DNA of 64,000 nucleotides from Marinifilum sp. D737 (GTDB lineage Bacteria > Bacteroidota > Bacteroidia > Bacteroidales > Marinifilaceae), in contig NZ_JANQCD010000009.1 of NCBI RefSeq assembly GCF_026672275.1, positions 1 through 64,000 on the forward strand. The letters are read 5' to 3'. The notes under the pieces were generated by a model. The model was not told the DNA's origin, ran no database searches, and saw nothing but the letters and a program-made list of their open reading frames with translations. Of this stretch, positions 28,016 through 35,565 are shown in pieces (position 1 is the first letter of the stretch; each line of letters starts with the position of its first letter). Both the position numbers and the translations under genes were made by a program.

Positions 28016-28358
28016 TATTTAAAAAATTATACTCTGTCAATTTTAGTTTAATTCAACTTAAGAGATGAAAAATAATTGTAAAGTCTTCTTTATTAAATTC
28101 TTTATTTTTTTTCCAACAAAAAATTATCATTGCGTAATGTTACATTTTTCACCTTCGATTGACTCTCTGTAAGGTTAGTATTTGTAACGCAATTGCTTAT
28201 TTATTTTTGCTTTCAGTCAAAGTAAACGAAAACGATTTCAAAACAGTGGATGCATTCCATACCGAAAATATTTTTAGATCAACTGTTTGTAATATTCAAA
28301 ATGAATTCCTAAAATTGTAGCCGAAATAAAGATCGAATTATCCTATTTAAACAAAACA
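28016..28358. other. Intergenic region with the sulfite-reductase operon promoter and about 140-nt untranslated leader
   Basis: This 343-bp gap separates a minus-strand small gene from the first leader peptide. It holds the promoter at 28181-28209. The transcribed part after about 28216 has a 20-codon ORF at 28250 without cysteine codons, which I do not call. I see no hairpin as strong as those downstream and no known riboswitch motif. Confidence 0.5.
28181..28209 (+). promoter_or_regulatory. Candidate promoter of the siroheme/sulfite-reductase operon
   Basis: TTTG (28181-28184) and TATTTTTG (28202-28209, matching TAnnTTTG) are separated by 17 bp, the Bacteroidota -33/-7 arrangement. Transcription from about 28216 would include both leader peptides and both terminators before the first structural gene. 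Confidence 0.6.
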
Positions 28359-28460
28359 ATGAATAACATTCTTGGAAATACAATCACTTCTCCTTTTGCA
28401 GGTACAGCTTGTTGTTGTATGTGTATGGATTGTATTGAACTGCAAGAAGGAGTTGTTTAA
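28359..28460 (+). CDS. Cysteine-rich leader peptide 1 (attenuator peptide)
   Basis: This 33-codon ORF is shorter than usual gene-finder limits. It has four Cys codons and two Met codons in a block of seven codons (TGT TGT TGT ATG TGT ATG GAT TGT includes a fifth Cys), giving ACCCMCMDC at residues 17-25. The block starts at 28410. It ends 28 nt before an intrinsic terminator, and its last codons (28441-28450) are complementary to that terminator's 5' arm. Position ahead of CysJ/CysI genes, the amino-acid bias and the hairpin network are those of a ribosome-mediated attenuator sensing charged tRNA-Cys. A metal-binding peptide is the alternative reading. Confidence 0.75.
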   Translation: MNNILGNTITSPFAGTACCCMCMDCIELQEGVV

Positions 28461-28501
28461 ATTTATAGTAGGACAGAAATAACAGCACAAGCCTTTTTGC
28501 A
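28390..28501 (+). promoter_or_regulatory. Alternative-pairing segments of attenuator 1 (pre-emptor and antiterminator)
   Basis: Segment 1 (28390-28400, CTCCTTTTGCA) can pair with segment 2 (28441-28452, TGCAAGAAGGAG) over 11 bp with one bulge. Segment 2 can instead pair with segment 3 (28492-28501, CCTTTTTGCA) over 10 bp including one G-U. Segment 3 is the 5' arm of the terminator at 28489-28521. The Cys codons (28410-28433) lie between segments 1 and 2. A ribosome stalled there would cover segment 1 and leave segment 2 free to block the terminator. Confidence 0.7.
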
Positions 28502-28521
28502 ATAGCAGAAAGGCTTTTTTT
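28489..28521 (+). terminator. Intrinsic terminator of attenuator 1
   Basis: A 12-bp stem (AAGCCTTTTTGC / GCAGAAAGGCTT, one G-T pair) with an AATA loop and seven T. It lies inside the operon leader, 28 nt after leader peptide 1 and before leader peptide 2, so it must be conditional for the operon to be expressed from the upstream promoter. Confidence 0.9.
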
Positions 28522-28573
28522 ATGGATTTACATGTAATCAAAACAGAAAATTTATTCATCAATTGTAACACAA

Positions 28574-28657
28574 ATGCAAAACGAAAAATCACATATCAAT
28601 CAAATCTCACATCAAATGATGTGTTGTTGTATGTGTATGTTATGGTATCCTCCCTAG
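28574..28657 (+). CDS. Cysteine-rich leader peptide 2 (attenuator peptide)
   Basis: This 27-codon ORF encodes a peptide with MMCCCMCMLWYPP at its end (residues 15-27). The 18-nt core TGTTGTTGTATGTGTATG is identical to that in leader peptide 1, although the rest of the two peptides is unrelated. The core runs from 28622 to 28639. A perfect terminator follows 36 nt after the stop codon. GCAGAA (28657-28662), at the stop codon, can pair with TTCTGC (28700-28705) in the terminator's 5' arm and loop, a weaker antiterminator candidate than in copy 1. The ORF overlaps a longer reading frame from 28522 that I reject. Confidence 0.72.
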   Translation: MQNEKSHINQISHQMMCCCMCMLWYPP

Positions 28658-28693
28658 CAGAATTCGTTATGCATATAAGTGAACTAGCATACC

Positions 28694-28728
28694 GAGCCTT
28701 TCTGCGAACCAGAAAGGCTCTTTTTTTT
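28694..28728 (+). terminator. Intrinsic terminator of attenuator 2, abutting the first structural gene
   Basis: A perfect 11-bp stem (GAGCCTTTCTG / CAGAAAGGCTC) with a CGAAC loop, then eight T, directly followed by the ATG at 28729. The AGAAAGG in its 3' arm is the only Shine-Dalgarno-like sequence for that start. Confidence 0.92.
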
Positions 28729-28977
28729 ATGAGTAAGCTGAATGAAATGAAAGAAAAAACTTACAGAAGCATTGCAAAAACCATTTCGTGGAGAACCATT
28801 GGGACAATTGACACGGTGCTGATTTCGTGGTTGGTGATTGGAGATATCACTTGGGCAATGTCGATTGGTGGTGTTGAATTATTCACGAAAATGGGACTCT
28901 ACTTTCTACACGAAAGAACCTGGAACAAAATAAAGTTTGGAAAGGAAGATAAACACCCGGTTGATTATCACATTTAA
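28729..28977 (+). CDS. DUF2061 small membrane protein of the sulfite-reductase operon
   Basis: The protein has 82 residues when started at MSKLNEMKEKT (28729); an internal ATG at 28747 is also possible. The frame is open back to 28522, but that part translates the leader peptide and terminator region and is not real coding. It carries the DUF2061 pattern KTISWRTIGTIDTVLISWLV and GGVELFTKMGLYFLHERTWN, with two membrane segments. DUF2061 proteins recur beside sulfate-assimilation genes; a transport-related or scaffolding role has been suggested by such context only. It is the first gene after the tandem attenuators and 12 nt before the siroheme gene. Confidence 0.85.
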   Translation: MSKLNEMKEKTYRSIAKTISWRTIGTIDTVLISWLVIGDITWAMSIGGVELFTKMGLYFLHERTWNKIKFGKEDKHPVDYHI

Positions 28978-28989
28978 AAACAAATTATC

Positions 28990-29466
28990 ATGTCGAAGAA
29001 ACAATTTTTACCCATAGCAATAGATATTACCAATAAGAAAATACTAATTATTGGTGGTGGCGAAGATGCCTATAAGAAATTAAAGATTTTACAGCGAAGT
29101 ACTGATTTGGTAGAAGTTCTGGCTCCAAATATCATTAGCTGGATTAAGAATACAGGAATCAAATATCACGAACAACAGTACGATAAAGAGATTCTGAAAA
29201 ATTACTATTTGATTTACAGCTGTGTTGAGGATCCTGCCTTTGTGCGACAACTAATTCGTGATTGTAGAGAAGCCAATGTGCTGCTAAATGTTCACGACCA
29301 GCCTGATTTTTGTGAATTTGTTTCTCCGGCAATCTATAAACAAGATAATATCAGTATTGCTGTAAGTTCTAATGGTGAGGATGTATTTAAATCCATCAAA
29401 ATCAGAAATCAATTAAAGGACTATTTCGAAAACTACAGACTTCAAAAACTCTTAATTGCAAACTAG
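28990..29466 (+). CDS. Precorrin-2 dehydrogenase / siroheme synthase N-terminal domain protein
   Basis: The protein has 158 residues and is equivalent to the N-terminal half of CysG and to Met8p. It has an NAD-binding Rossmann motif (KILIIGGGEDAYKK), followed by CVEDPAFVRQLIRDC and the NVHDQPDFCEFVSPAIY segment. It should oxidise precorrin-2 to sirohydrochlorin and possibly insert iron to make siroheme, the cofactor of CysI two genes downstream. The matching methyltransferase is encoded at the operon end. It lies 3 nt before cysJ. At 158 residues it lacks the C-terminal dimer extension of some homologues. Confidence 0.9.
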   Translation: MSKKQFLPIAIDITNKKILIIGGGEDAYKKLKILQRSTDLVEVLAPNIISWIKNTGIKYHEQQYDKEILKNYYLIYSCVEDPAFVRQLIRDCREANVLLNVHDQPDFCEFVSPAIYKQDNISIAVSSNGEDVFKSIKIRNQLKDYFENYRLQKLLIAN

Positions 29467-29469
29467 ATC

Positions 29470-31245
29470 ATGACAAATCAATATCAAATAAATAGCGAAC
29501 AGCTTAGCCAAATTAATGAGCTGGTAAAAGAACTAAACAAAGAACAGTTGGTTTGGTTGAACGGATACATTTCAGGCTTGATTAATGGCAACACAAGCAG
29601 TACAAACAAACTTGCAAGGGCAACACCAAAAGCATCAGAAAAAATTGCCATTTTGTATGGTACACATACCGGACACAGCAAAGAAATTGCTCTTGACTTA
29701 TACGATAGACTTAACTCCCTAGGCTTTTCACCTTCGCTTAAGGCTTTGGATGAATACAAGAAAACTGATTTGAAGAAAGAACAGTACCTGTTTCTGACTG
29801 TAAGTACTCATGGTGAAGGCGAACCTCCTATTCAGGCAGAAGATTTTCATGAATATGTTTTGGGTAAGAGAGCTCCGAAACTTGAAGGAACAAAGTTCTC
29901 GGTACTGGCTTTAGGCGATAAATCATACAAGAAATTTTGCCAAACCGGAGTTGATTTTAATGAAGCATTCAAAAAGTTAGGAGGCGAAGAAATCGTTCCC
30001 ATTCATAAAGCAGATGTTGCATATGAAGAAATAGCCAACAGTTGGATTGATTCTGTTGCAAGTGAACTTCAAAAAATTCAGCCAGCAGCAAACTCAACTG
30101 TTTCCGTTGAAAATACTACTGTCAAAAAGAAGAAATTCAACCGAAGCAATCCGTTCTATGCCGAGGTTCTTGAAAAAGTTCGAATTACAACTGAACAATC
30201 AGAAAAAGAGATTTACCATGTTGAAATATCGCTGGAAGATTCAGGTATAGAATATCAGGCTGGCGACAGCATAGGAGTTCTCCCAAATAATCCTGTCGAT
30301 TTGGTTGATTTGATCATCAATCATTTTGCAGAAGACCCTGAACGGATCGTTCGAATTGGAGGTAAGGAGGTAAGTTTGTTTAGAGCATTGCAGCACAAGC
30401 TTGAAATAACAGTTTTAAATCGTGAGGTTCTTGAGAAGTACAACGAGATCGTAAAAAATAAAGAGCTCGCTACCTTGCTGGAAAATGAAGAAGCTCTGGA
30501 TCAATATCTTTATGGAGCTGATACGATTGACTTACTGGAAGATTTCCCCGGAGAAATTAAGGCCGATGAATTTATTGGAATTCTAAGAGTGTTGTATGCT
30601 CGCCTCTACTCTATCTCTTCCGGTCCGACTCAAAATCCCGAAGAGGTTCATATCACAGTTGCTTCTCTTAGATACAAACACAAGAAAAGAGATCGAAATG
30701 GTGCATGTTCCACTTACATTTCAGATCAAATAAATGTAGGCGATCACATCCCTGTTTTTATAGAGAAGAATGAAGCTTTTCGATTGCCAAAAGAAACCAA
30801 TAAGCCTTTGATAATGATTGGAGCAGGTACCGGAGTAGCGCCATACAGAAGTTTCCTACAGGAAATTGAACAAAACAACAAGCAAACCAATAGCTGGCTA
30901 TTTTTTGGAAACCAGCGTTTTAAAGAAGATTTTTTGTACCAGGTAGAATGGCAGAAATATTTGCAAAAGGGAGTTCTAAACAAATTGGATGTTGCCTTTT
31001 CTCGCGATCAGAATGAGAAAGAGTATGTACAGCATAAACTCAAACAAAAAGCATCTGAGGTGTTTCAATGGTTAGAAAACGGCGCTCATTTTTACATCTG
31101 TGGTGATAAAAACTACATGGCAAAAGATGTGCAGGAAAGCTTAAAAGAAATCATTACCAGCGAAGGTGGCGTAACAGCCGAAAAAGCAGAAGAATATCTG
31201 AAAAAATTAAAGAAAGAGAGACGTTTACTTCTTGATGTTTATTAA
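29470..31245 (+). CDS. cysJ: Sulfite reductase (NADPH) flavoprotein, alpha subunit
   Basis: The protein has 591 residues. It has a flavodoxin domain (about 60-205; LYGTHTGHSKEIA, STHGEGEPP, LALGDKSY), an FAD-binding module (about 225-440; RLYSISSGP and ACSTYIS) and an NADPH-binding domain (about 440-591; MIGAGTGVAPYRSFLQE, FFGNQRF, YICGD) ending in DVY. It passes electrons from NADPH through FAD and FMN to CysI in the six-electron reduction of sulfite to sulfide. The upstream partner genes supply siroheme. A 222-bp spacer follows before cysI. Confidence 0.96.
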   Translation: MTNQYQINSEQLSQINELVKELNKEQLVWLNGYISGLINGNTSSTNKLARATPKASEKIAILYGTHTGHSKEIALDLYDRLNSLGFSPSLKALDEYKKTDLKKEQYLFLTVSTHGEGEPPIQAEDFHEYVLGKRAPKLEGTKFSVLALGDKSYKKFCQTGVDFNEAFKKLGGEEIVPIHKADVAYEEIANSWIDSVASELQKIQPAANSTVSVENTTVKKKKFNRSNPFYAEVLEKVRITTEQSEKEIYHVEISLEDSGIEYQAGDSIGVLPNNPVDLVDLIINHFAEDPERIVRIGGKEVSLFRALQHKLEITVLNREVLEKYNEIVKNKELATLLENEEALDQYLYGADTIDLLEDFPGEIKADEFIGILRVLYARLYSISSGPTQNPEEVHITVASLRYKHKKRDRNGACSTYISDQINVGDHIPVFIEKNEAFRLPKETNKPLIMIGAGTGVAPYRSFLQEIEQNNKQTNSWLFFGNQRFKEDFLYQVEWQKYLQKGVLNKLDVAFSRDQNEKEYVQHKLKQKASEVFQWLENGAHFYICGDKNYMAKDVQESLKEIITSEGGVTAEKAEEYLKKLKKERRLLLDVY

Positions 31246-31467
31246 TAATTATAAGTTAGGAATTATGAATTATTTTAGGCGTAAGCTTTAATATACAAGG
31301 TGAATAATAAGCCACTAAATTATCAAGAACAACCCTATTCTGAAAGCTTTCGAATACCGTTTCTTTGCAGATCGAACAAGTTCTTTGGTATACAATAAAA
31401 GGCTACTTCCATGCCCTCACAAATTTCAATTCATAAATCCTAATTCATAACTCATAAATCAAAAATC
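31246..31467. repeat. Spacer between cysJ and cysI bounded by imperfect inverted repeats
   Basis: TTAGGAATTATGAATT at 31256-31271 and its inverse AATTCATAAATCCTAA at 31428-31443 match at 15 of 16 positions. The right end also shows a 14-nt direct periodicity (AATTCATA at 31428 and 31442). No ORF is seen inside. It looks like a small non-coding insertion or decayed repeat rather than a second promoter region, though a promoter cannot be excluded. Confidence 0.55.
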
Positions 31468-33174
31468 ATGTCAGATCAAAATATAAATTGGGCAGACTTG
31501 TCCGAAGTTGAAAAAATTAAAACCGATAGCAATTATTTGCGAGGAACATTGGCTGAAAGTCTTGCCGATCCCATTACAGGAGCAATCGCAATTGACGACA
31601 GACAAGTATCGAAGTTTCATGGCATTTACCAGCAGTTCGACAGAGATACCGAAAGGGAACGAAAAAAGACAAAACTGGAACCCGACTACTCTTTTCTTAT
31701 CAGGGTAAGAGTACCTGGTGGATTGGTGAATGCGGATCAGTGGTTGCAGATGGATCAAATTGCAGATGAATACGCCAACGGTACGCTAAAGCTCACTACC
31801 CGTCAAGCCTTTCAATTTCATGGCGTTTTAAAGGGTAATCTGAAACCAAGTATTCAATCTATAAACAAGGCATTGCTTGATACCATTGCGGCCTGTGGTG
31901 ATGTAAACCGAAATGTAATGGCCAGTCCTCATCCCTATGGTTCCAATGTATTCGATCAGGTTCAGGATTATGCCAGCAAAGTAAGCGATCATCTTACACC
32001 GCGTACGCCTGCCTATTACGAAATTTGGTTGGATCAGAAAAAGGTAGCCGAAGGATCGCAAGGAGAAGTTGAACCTTTGTATGGTCCGGTTTATTTGCCG
32101 CGTAAATTCAAGATTGGTTTTACCATTCCTCCTTTTAACGATACCGATGTATTTACTCAGGATATCGGCTTTATAGCCATAGAAAACAATGGTGTACTGG
32201 AAGGTTTTAATGTTGTTGCAGGCGGTGGAATGGGAACTACTTTTGGCGATGCTGAAACCTATCCCCGACTGGGAACTGTATTGGGCTTTGTAAAAGCGGA
32301 AAATACGGTAGATATTGCCGAAAAAATTGTGCTGGTTCAGAAAGAACAGGGGAACCGAAAAATCAGAAAAAATGCACGTTTAAAATATACCATCGACCGA
32401 TTGGGCATAGATAAATTTAAGGAACTGCTGCACGAAAAGTTAGCTTACAAACTGGAAGCTGCACGAGAATATGCCTTAATCAGAAACGGCGATAAGTTTG
32501 GATGGCATCAAAGTGTGAATGGCGACTGGTACCTTGGATTATTTATTGAAGGTGGTAGAGTGAAAGATGTTGAAAGTATAAAGACAAAAACTGCTTTGCG
32601 GGAAATTGCTGACTTGAATATTTCAGATTTTCGTCTTTCAGGGAATCAGAATCTGATTCTTGGAAAAATAAAGGCCGAAGACAAGAACAAAATCAATGAA
32701 ATCCTGAAAAAGTACGATTCACTTCCGAGTACAATATCGGGAACAAGATCGAATTCCATTGCCTGTGTAGCTTTGAACACATGTAGTTTGGCTTTTGCCG
32801 AGGCCGAAAGGTATTTGCCGGGTTTAATCGATAAAATTGAAAGTAGCTTAAGCGATTTTGGCTTATTTAAAGATGAAATTGTAATTCGAATGACTGGTTG
32901 TGCAAATGGCTGTGGAAGACCTTATGTAGCAGAAATAGGATTTATTGGAAAGGGTCCGGGCAGGTATAATCTTTACCTGGGAGGAAACTTTAAGGGAACA
33001 AGACTAAATAATCTGTATCGCGAAAATGTAAACGAAGAGGAAATTCTTCAAGAGCTTCGCCCCATACTGCAAGATTATTCGCAAAACAGAACGGAAGGAG
33101 AAGCTTTTGGGGATTTTGTTATCAGAAAGCAATACGTAAAGAAAATCGTAAATCCTAAAGATTTTAAACACTAA
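31468..33174 (+). CDS. cysI: Sulfite reductase hemoprotein, beta subunit
   Basis: The protein has 568 residues, with duplicated ferredoxin-like and siroheme/4Fe-4S halves. The cluster ligands are C433, C439, C478 and C482 (CVALNTC and GCANGCGRP), nearly the same numbering as the E. coli enzyme. TTRQAFQFHGV and GDVNRNVMASPHP are further siroheme-site signatures. It reduces sulfite to sulfide for cysteine synthesis with electrons from CysJ. Sulfate-activation genes (cysD, cysN, cysH) are not in the window. Confidence 0.96.
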   Translation: MSDQNINWADLSEVEKIKTDSNYLRGTLAESLADPITGAIAIDDRQVSKFHGIYQQFDRDTERERKKTKLEPDYSFLIRVRVPGGLVNADQWLQMDQIADEYANGTLKLTTRQAFQFHGVLKGNLKPSIQSINKALLDTIAACGDVNRNVMASPHPYGSNVFDQVQDYASKVSDHLTPRTPAYYEIWLDQKKVAEGSQGEVEPLYGPVYLPRKFKIGFTIPPFNDTDVFTQDIGFIAIENNGVLEGFNVVAGGGMGTTFGDAETYPRLGTVLGFVKAENTVDIAEKIVLVQKEQGNRKIRKNARLKYTIDRLGIDKFKELLHEKLAYKLEAAREYALIRNGDKFGWHQSVNGDWYLGLFIEGGRVKDVESIKTKTALREIADLNISDFRLSGNQNLILGKIKAEDKNKINEILKKYDSLPSTISGTRSNSIACVALNTCSLAFAEAERYLPGLIDKIESSLSDFGLFKDEIVIRMTGCANGCGRPYVAEIGFIGKGPGRYNLYLGGNFKGTRLNNLYRENVNEEEILQELRPILQDYSQNRTEGEAFGDFVIRKQYVKKIVNPKDFKH

Positions 33175-33184
33175 ACTTTGTGCA

Positions 33185-34003
33185 ATGAGTCAAGGAAAAA
33201 TTTGGATTGTAGGTGCCGGACCCGGCGCCTCCGATCTTCTTACCATACGAGCTTTAAGAGCTTTGGAATCGGCAGATGTAATCCTTACCGATGCCCTAAT
33301 TACGGATGATGTTCGCAGTCTGTTTCCTGAAAAATCGATTGTTATTGAGGTTGGGAAACGTTCGGGCGATGGAATAAACCCTATGGAAAGACAGCAAAAC
33401 ATCCACAATCAAATGATGATGTATTACAGTTTGGCTTATCAGGTTGTAAGACTAAAGTCAGGCGATCCGATGGTTTATGGCCGGGGTGTAGAAGAAATCA
33501 GGTTTTTATTGGAATCGGATGTAGAGTATGAATTGATACCAGGAATTAGTGCAGGCATGGCTGCTGCAAATGAATTTTGGGTTCCACTTACCGAAAGAGG
33601 AAAATCATCAGGCATTCACTTTCATTCGGCCATTAAAGTTGGAGGAAAGAAAAGCGATTTAGATGGTATTGTTAAGGAAATAGAAAATAACGATACGGTT
33701 GTGATTTACATGGGATTGGAACGCTTAAGCGAGATGGCCTTTGAGCTCAACCAAAAGCTTTCGAAAGAAACCAATATCAATGTGATTTCGAAAGTAAGTT
33801 ATACCGATAGTGATATTTTAAGTGGAAACACAAAGTTCTTTAGTAAAATTGATCCATCAGATTTACCTGCTTCACCAGCTGTTATCATATTGGGAAATCA
33901 TACAAAAGTACCAGGAAAAAGAACCTCCAGGAGGACGGACAAGAAATCAATAAAAAGCCGTGTGAGAAAATTATTAGCACAGCCTTTCCTGAATTTATTT
34001 TAA
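33185..34003 (+). CDS. cobA: Uroporphyrinogen-III C-methyltransferase
   Basis: The protein has 272 residues. SUMT signatures are IVGAGPGASDLLTIRALRAL at the start, ESADVILTDALI, VVRLKSGDPMVYGRG, PGISAGMAAA and VIYMGLERL. It adds two methyl groups from S-adenosylmethionine to uroporphyrinogen III to give precorrin-2, the substrate of the dehydrogenase encoded at 28990. With that gene it completes the siroheme branch serving CysI. It begins 10 nt after cysI and ends the operon. The name sumT or the C-terminal half of cysG would be equivalent. Confidence 0.94.
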   Translation: MSQGKIWIVGAGPGASDLLTIRALRALESADVILTDALITDDVRSLFPEKSIVIEVGKRSGDGINPMERQQNIHNQMMMYYSLAYQVVRLKSGDPMVYGRGVEEIRFLLESDVEYELIPGISAGMAAANEFWVPLTERGKSSGIHFHSAIKVGGKKSDLDGIVKEIENNDTVVIYMGLERLSEMAFELNQKLSKETNINVISKVSYTDSDILSGNTKFFSKIDPSDLPASPAVIILGNHTKVPGKRTSRRTDKKSIKSRVRKLLAQPFLNLF

Positions 34004-34304
34004 TTCAGAAAAATTTTCATGCAACTGTAAACTTAAGCTTATCGTCTTTACTTCAGATCATTTATAGACCTGAAGCTTCTACAGCAAATCATTTTATTCA
34101 ATTCACCTGTAACTTGAAGCCTACACTTGGCGTCATATAATACAAATTGTATTACAAAATGATTGGTAGAACATTTTGCTTATTACAATTGTTAATGCCG
34201 ATACACAATCACAGAGTTATATTTTTATCGCTCGTTTTGATTGGTAATTGGTATAATATGATTAGAAACCTGGAATTAAACTATTTCATTAAAATCTTAT
34301 ACGC
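34004..34304. other. 301-bp intergenic region with a short palindrome
   Basis: It contains an inverted repeat TAATACAA-A-TTGTATTA at 34138-34154, about 150 bp before the next gene, which could be an operator. I see no clear terminator directly after cobA and no ORF. Confidence 0.4.
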
Positions 34305-35030
34305 ATGAAAAAATTATTGAAAAAAATGTCCCTTACACTAATTGCGTTAACTATGGTATTTTCGTCGACCGTAAACGCTCAATTCTGGGGAACAAAAGGC
34401 AATGGAATTGTAAAAAAACAAGATAGAGAAATTGGTTCTTTTAGCGCAATTTCGTCTAGTAGTGGTATCGATGTTTACCTACGACAAGGTGATAAAGAAT
34501 CGGTAACTGTTGAAGCGGATGAAAACCTTCTTGATTTGATTGTTACCCGCATAAAAGGTGATAAGCTGGTTATTAAAACGGAAGATCCAATTCGTAGAGC
34601 CAAGAAGCTTAATGTTTATGTAACCTTTGTGAAGGTGAATGAAATTAGCGTTTCGAGCGGTTCCGATCTTGAATCAAGTCACCCACTAAAGTTTGAAGAT
34701 CTTGATATTTCGGTTAGCTCTGGTGCCGATGCTGAACTTGAACTTAAGGCAATAAATCTTACCTGCTCGGTAAGTTCTGGTGCCGATGCTAATCTTTCGG
34801 GTACAGCGAATTCTTTCTACGGAAAAGCAAGCAGTGGTAGCGATTTAAGAGCAGCTGATTTAAAAGCTAAAATTTGCAAGGCAAAAGCCTCAAGTGGTGG
34901 CGACGTATCGGTTTATGCAATTGAATCCATCGAAGCATCGGCAAGTTCTGGTGGTGATGTAAATTACTATGGAGAACCTGCAAAAGTAAATGTGAGCAGC
35001 TCCAGCGGTGGAGATGTTAGCAGAAGATAA
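34305..35030 (+). CDS. GIN-domain (DUF2807) secreted protein
   Basis: The protein has 241 residues. The signal peptide ends near VNAQ. The mature part is a DUF2807/GIN beta-helix: the start REIGSFSAISSSSGIDVYLRQ split by a turn, then repeated SSG(S/A/G)D turns (SVSSGSDLE, SVSSGADAELE, SVSSGADANLS, ASSGSDLRA, ASSGGDVSV, ASSGGDVNYY, SSSGGDVSRR). Each turn likely forms a rung of a right-handed beta-solenoid. Such proteins are abundant in the Bacteroidota envelope; adhesion or polysaccharide interaction is only inferred. Confidence 0.9.
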   Translation: MKKLLKKMSLTLIALTMVFSSTVNAQFWGTKGNGIVKKQDREIGSFSAISSSSGIDVYLRQGDKESVTVEADENLLDLIVTRIKGDKLVIKTEDPIRRAKKLNVYVTFVKVNEISVSSGSDLESSHPLKFEDLDISVSSGADAELELKAINLTCSVSSGADANLSGTANSFYGKASSGSDLRAADLKAKICKAKASSGGDVSVYAIESIEASASSGGDVNYYGEPAKVNVSSSSGGDVSRR

Positions 35031-35258
35031 TATAAGGTGAATTCAATTTTAACAGGATCATTTAAGCTTACAAAATTTGAAAGTGAAATTTCATATCAAA
35101 CAAGCTGTTAGCAATTTGCTTTTAGATTTTAAATCGCTGAATTGACTTTTTTAAAAACCAATGGCCAAATGCTAAAAGCCAATGGCCTGAACCTTAACAT
35201 CTGGTTAAAGCAATTTATCAGTGTAATAATCTGTTTACGAAATGACCTTAAGATAAAG

Positions 35259-35284
35259 AAAGAGCAGCAAAATTGCTGCTCTTT
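35259..35284. terminator. Bidirectional terminator
   Basis: A perfect 12-bp inverted repeat (AAAGAGCAGCAA / TTGCTGCTCTTT) lies between the convergent GIN-domain gene and the zinc-ribbon gene, with T-rich flanks on both strands. Confidence 0.85.
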
Positions 35285-35292
35285 TTATTTGA

Positions 35293-35526
35293 CTATTTCT
35301 TTCTTTTCGCCTCTACTTCTTTCAGGTATTCATCCAATCCTTCAAAAGGCTTATAGTTTTTAGGAATTCCCAACTTTGCCGAAGGATCGTTTGCCGATAA
35401 ATCAACCTTAGCTCCACATTCCGGACAACTTACCGTATGATGATTGGTAATCTCTAAAATCTTTACAATCATTTCCTTTTTACAAGTCGGGCATTCTATA
35501 ATTACATCCTGATCGTTAAAATCCAT
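35293..35526 (-). CDS. Small zinc-ribbon protein
   Basis: The protein has 77 residues. Two CxxC knuckles (CPTCKKE and CPECGAK) about 20 residues apart form a zinc ribbon, followed by a charged helical tail (GLDEYLKEVEAKRKK). It may bind nucleic acid or a protein partner; no specific function is recognised. It lies 39 nt after the HTH-regulator gene on the same strand and may be cotranscribed with it. Confidence 0.75.
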   Translation of the reverse strand: MDFNDQDVIIECPTCKKEMIVKILEITNHHTVSCPECGAKVDLSANDPSAKLGIPKNYKPFEGLDEYLKEVEAKRKK

Positions 35527-35565
35527 ATGCTATATTTTTATTACTGAAAAAACAAAAGTAAAAAT

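Noticed and set aside
28210-28358. A SAM or other riboswitch in the sulfite-reductase leader
   Set aside because: No known riboswitch core motif or strong helix was found here; the control elements seen are the two downstream attenuators.
28522-28977. A 151-residue protein starting at 28522
   Set aside because: Its first 69 residues run through leader peptide 2 and a perfect terminator hairpin and show no family similarity; DUF2061 starts at 28729.
35142-35363. A 73-residue ORF on the plus strand
   Set aside because: It runs through a perfect bidirectional terminator and into the zinc-ribbon gene on the other strand.
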